Of a stretch of 20,415 nucleotides of DNA, positions 20,368 through 20,415 are shown in pieces. The DNA is from a virus. The position numbers were made by a program, and so were the translations under genes. How positions within the stretch are numbered: the stretch's first letter is position 1; each line of letters begins with the position of its first letter. The stretch spans positions 1 through 20,415 of the IMG/VR virus record IMGVR_UViG_3300007734_000436; one strand, written 5' to 3'. The notes beneath the pieces are model-generated. The model was not told the DNA's origin, ran no database searches, and saw nothing but the letters and a program-made list of their open reading frames with translations.

Positions 20368-20415
20368 CTTTTTTTTGCCTTTTGGGCTTGCTTCGGGGAG
20401 AGAGATTCGCAGCAC
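20354..20415 (-). other. Window-edge segment upstream of HNH
   Basis: 62 bases with no complete gene. All three minus-strand frames are open at the edge. One ends in TGA overlapping the HNH ATG as ATGA, one ends in TAA at 20366-20364, and one runs into HNH. The segment may be the 3' end of a preceding gene or the 5' part of HNH; it is too short to decide. Confidence 0.5.

Noticed and set aside
1-20415. Direct terminal repeats or circular overlap between the two window ends
   Set aside because: The first and last 40 bases share no repeat by eye; the window looks like an internal or incomplete piece.
1-20415. tRNA genes, CRISPR arrays, insertion sequences, att sites
   Set aside because: No cloverleaf-like segment, regularly spaced repeats, transposase or integrase was seen on either strand.

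Overview
The window is part of the genome of a tailed phage with siphovirus architecture. Every gene I accept lies on the minus strand, packed in one long array. Neighbours mostly overlap by 1 to 20 bases (TAATG and ATGA junctions), so translational coupling is the rule. The DNA is AT-rich. Several proteins resemble actinobacteriophage families: the tail-fibre motif LTTKGDLY, a secreted lytic transglycosylase ending CGAW...GW, an ERF-like annealing protein, and the CPTC...GLSC zinc protein. An AT-rich actinophage points to a host such as the freshwater Nanopelagicales (acI), but that host is an inference. No integrase, repressor, tRNA, IS element or CRISPR array is seen.

Read in the direction of transcription, from high to low coordinates, the order is as follows. 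(1) Packaging and head, 20353-13758: HNH endonuclease, small and large terminase, a 48-aa membrane protein, portal, HK97-type protease, a head-accessory protein with a HiPIP-like four-cysteine motif, major capsid protein with its own promoter candidate, a hairpin-rich gap, and the head-tail connector. (2) Tail, 13758-7533: tail terminator candidate, major tail protein, tail assembly chaperones G and GT joined by a -1 frameshift at A_AAA_AAT, an HK97 gp10-like protein, tape measure, one distal-tail protein, a fibre, and a small coiled-coil protein. (3) Lysis, 7504-6640: M15 peptidase endolysin and two small membrane proteins. (4) Glycan and enzyme block, 6621-4055: GT-A glycosyltransferase, NAD-dependent sugar epimerase, a small charged protein and a metallophosphoesterase. 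(5) A promoter and inverted repeat at 4007-4056, then a DNA-metabolism block down to 1599: zinc protein, stand-alone prim-pol domain, two small unknowns, ERF-like annealing protein, 56-aa zinc ribbon, PD-(D/E)XK nuclease. (6) A 35-aa zinc ribbon, a secreted lytic transglycosylase whose reading frame contains a G7-TA-G7 tract, a second GT-A glycosyltransferase, and a small beta-rich protein that may be virion-associated.

The most notable points are the frameshifted tail chaperone (fully readable here), the G7-TA-G7 tract in the transglycosylase leader, the HiPIP-like motif in a head gene, the two structured elements between capsid and connector, and three genes under 60 codons that simple ORF calling would miss (1517-1624, 2099-2269, 18334-18480). 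I see no clear new defence or counter-defence system. The nearest thing to an undescribed module is the compact cluster of tiny zinc proteins around the prim-pol, annealing protein and nuclease.
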